Notes under the pieces: model-generated | Told to the model about the DNA's origin: nothing | The model's database searches: none | Seen by the model: only the letters and a program-made list of their open reading frames with translations | Position numbers and translations under genes: made by a program | Shown: piece after piece, positions 61,901 through 64,000 of the stretch | Layout of the letters: every line of letters starts with the position of its first letter | How positions within the stretch are numbered: position 1 is the first letter of the stretch | Source: Takifugu bimaculatus | Lineage: Eukaryota; Chordata; Actinopteri; Tetraodontiformes; Tetraodontidae | Assembly (NCBI GenBank): GCA_004026145.2 | Contig: CP034996.1 | Coordinates: forward strand, 14,499,641-14,563,640 | DNA length: 64,000 bases | Direction: 5' to 3'

Positions 61901-64000
61901 AATTTCCATATCATTAATGTCTATAGAACAAATTTACTGGGGTAAAAGTTCGGTCCTTGTCTCCAAACTGTATGTGAAAGTAAAAAAGAAGTTCATGTAA
62001 TGTACTTGAAGGTGAACTTTTTGTGATGATTACAACAGTAGGTGGCCAACTTTATATGACGTTTATACAAAAATCGTTGTTTTTTGATTGTCTTACTCTC
62101 ATTTTGTGATGATATATTTAGGGTTTAAATGAGCTGTAAGCCTTAGTCATCAGAATTCAAAGAATAAACATTACAAATCTATAAGACTGTCTTTAATGAA
62201 TCTATAAAATATATGAGTTTTACTCATTTAAAGTTTTACTTTATGCACAGCCTTTGCAGTTTCACAGCTAGTACAGTTAATTAAGTTGCTTTAAAGCTTC
62301 AGCATGCTGAGGACGTGATAATCCCGTCACCTTCTGTTGCTGGAGAATTGGTCGCCGTTACACACTTGACTCTGAATTTCCACTCAATCAAGGTTCCTCG
62401 TAATGACAATGCAAAATGTTCTGTGATGGAGCCTTTTGGCTGGTCTTTGGGCTACACACTCTCATATTTATCACGCCTTATTTGGACTGAAGAGGAAGTA
62501 AAACAAGTGAAAATCTGGCTTTTGCAGTCGACAAATGATGCATTTGTATTGCCCACAGTTGTTGTTGTCGCCTCTGCAGGCTGAGATGGTTGTCGAGCGC
62601 CGGCGCTCACGTGATGGCGGCACCTTTCAGTGACATTGTGATGAGAAGTGACCTATGCTGTTTCTCATTTGCCTTATTTCCATTTCCTCACTCCTTGCTT
62701 GATTGAACTGTGGGCTGTTTGCTGCTCACCATTTCCCCTGGCTCATTTTTGCTGTGAAGGTGGACCTTTGATTAATTTCTGCGTAAGCAATGATAAATTA
62801 GAGCCTTTTAACAGAGGTCTTCCTGCTGCCTGATATGCCCCACCTCCGATAATACTCTCAATTTCTCTTAGAACATTTTCCTCATTTCCTCTCTCCTCTC
62901 TTGCTGCCCTCACATCACTCCATTAATCCTCAGTAGGAGCCACCAGGAAAGGACTTTGGTGAAGGAAAGTGAAAGAAAAGGTAAATAATAAGGAAAATAA
63001 AAAAACACCTCAAAACTTAGGAGTCATTTTGCTGTTTGGTTGTTTAAAAGCGTTTTACTTCACTACGACTTTCATTTTCCCTATTTGTTTTGTCATAGGG
63101 AGTGAAGCAGCCTCTTGATTCTTCTGTATATCCCCGTCTTTGTGGGAAAAATTGACAATAAACATCCTTTGACACTCGAATCCTTTGGCTGCTCCAATTG
63201 TCTTATCTTTTTAGTTCACGTCCTTGCCCTTGGATAGTCCTTGCAGTCTGCTGACGTCACCGAACCGCCCTGTTGCCTCAAAGCAAGATGGATCTGCATG
63301 TTCCAGCCCATACACACAGACATTGGGCCGATTAAAGCGGTGTGTGTGGAAGTGAAAGGTTGTGTGTGTGTGTGTGTGTGCCCTGTGATGGGCGGCTGAG
63401 CTGAACGTAGCCGTGCTTCTTGTCTAATCACTGCTGGGATGTTCTCCAGCACTCCCCAACACCCTGATCAGGAATTAGTGGCAGTTAAAAAAGATGGATG
63501 GCCGCTGCAAGGAGTAAACAAATTGTCTCTCAGATGGGAGCTTTGTTTGCAGCTGACCCATCACTACTAAACTTTCATCTTGAGAGTGCTGCCCAGGCTG
63601 TTAGGGCGCGATCTCGATATCACTCATCTTAAGACTCACAGGCTAATTCAGACGTTTCATCCGAACTATCAAGTTTCCCATCTGGACTCTCCGGCTTCAT
63701 GTCAACATAATGTCAGACACTGCAGCTCCTGCATGTCTTTGCTCGTTAGGGACCCCAGGCTGGATTTGGCAGTTTTAATCCCTTTGCTTCCCAGGGATTC
63801 GGTGAAATGAAAACAGCGCGCACGTACTTGTTGTTTTTGCTCAAGCAAGTTTCTGGAGCTGAGTTTTCATCCCCTGCCAATACCTCCGTCACTTATAAAA
63901 ATGTTCTCGTCTGGCGTCATGTGAAATGAGAGCTTTCAGTAATAACAAGATTATAAAACGTTTATTGATCCCCTCTGAAGATGAACTCATAAAGGAATTT
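58931..64000. other. intergenic, no gene seen
   Basis: No exon with recognisable coding sequence. Contains a perfect 12-bp inverted repeat at 60316-60349 and a short (GT)n at 63361-63380. Confidence 0.55.
60316..60349. repeat. 12-bp perfect inverted repeat (hairpin)
   Basis: GCTTTATCAGAT at 60316-60327 pairs with ATCTGATAAAGC at 60338-60349 across a 10-nt loop. Confidence 0.9.

Overview
The window is nuclear DNA from a vertebrate, almost certainly a teleost fish. Spliced genes with GT-AG introns, vertebrate-only families (sodium/calcium exchanger, cornichon-2, peripherin/RDS tetraspanin, FRMD8), many dinucleotide and tetranucleotide microsatellites, and interspersed repeats of the teleost type all point that way. 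I see no bacterial, viral or organellar genes, no tRNA or rRNA and no CRISPR array.

Layout. 1-2361, minus: 5' coding part of an NCX-type Na+/Ca2+ exchanger (probably slc8a4), running off the left edge. 2.3-10.3 kb: its upstream region, holding two candidate non-coding exons, a palindromic hAT-like MITE (6095-6388) and a 36-bp minisatellite. 10.3-17.9 kb, plus: cnih2, six coding exons. 17.9-20.8 kb: intergenic. 21.0-26.8 kb, minus: tm7sf2 (delta14-sterol reductase), ten coding exons. 27.2-32.2 kb, minus: vps51, eleven coding exons. 32.5-38.2 kb, minus: frmd8 (first coding exon not found). 38.5-41.5 kb, minus: a peripherin-2/ROM1 family gene, four coding exons. 42.7-49.3 kb, minus: a gene I cannot name, with a 3-kb exon full of a 12-residue histidine-rich repeat followed by a coiled coil resembling TJAP1/BEGAIN. 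51.3-53.2 kb, minus: zfpl1, seven coding exons. 53.9-64 kb: gene-poor, with a ~930-bp trinucleotide array and an old interspersed repeat.

The order is recognisable as a rearranged version of human 11q13, where ZFPL1, VPS51 and TM7SF2 are immediate neighbours and FRMD8 and CNIH2 lie nearby. The genes are functionally unrelated: Ca2+ extrusion, AMPA-receptor auxiliary subunit, cholesterol synthesis, endosome-to-Golgi tethering, iRhom/ADAM17 stabilisation, photoreceptor disc rim, Golgi RING-like protein. I see no operon-like logic, only tight head-to-tail packing on the minus strand.

Two things stand out. First, the reading frames of frmd8, the peripherin gene and the His-rich gene contain nine separate single-base surpluses between 34.1 and 49.0 kb, all in the same direction, while slc8a, cnih2, tm7sf2, vps51 and zfpl1 have none. 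This looks like a badly polished stretch of assembly more than biology. Second, the His-rich gene encodes a long histidine repeat in a family where I know of none. Exon coordinates were worked out by hand from splice signals and reading phase. For cnih2, tm7sf2, vps51 and zfpl1 the summed coding lengths are exact multiples of three, which supports them.
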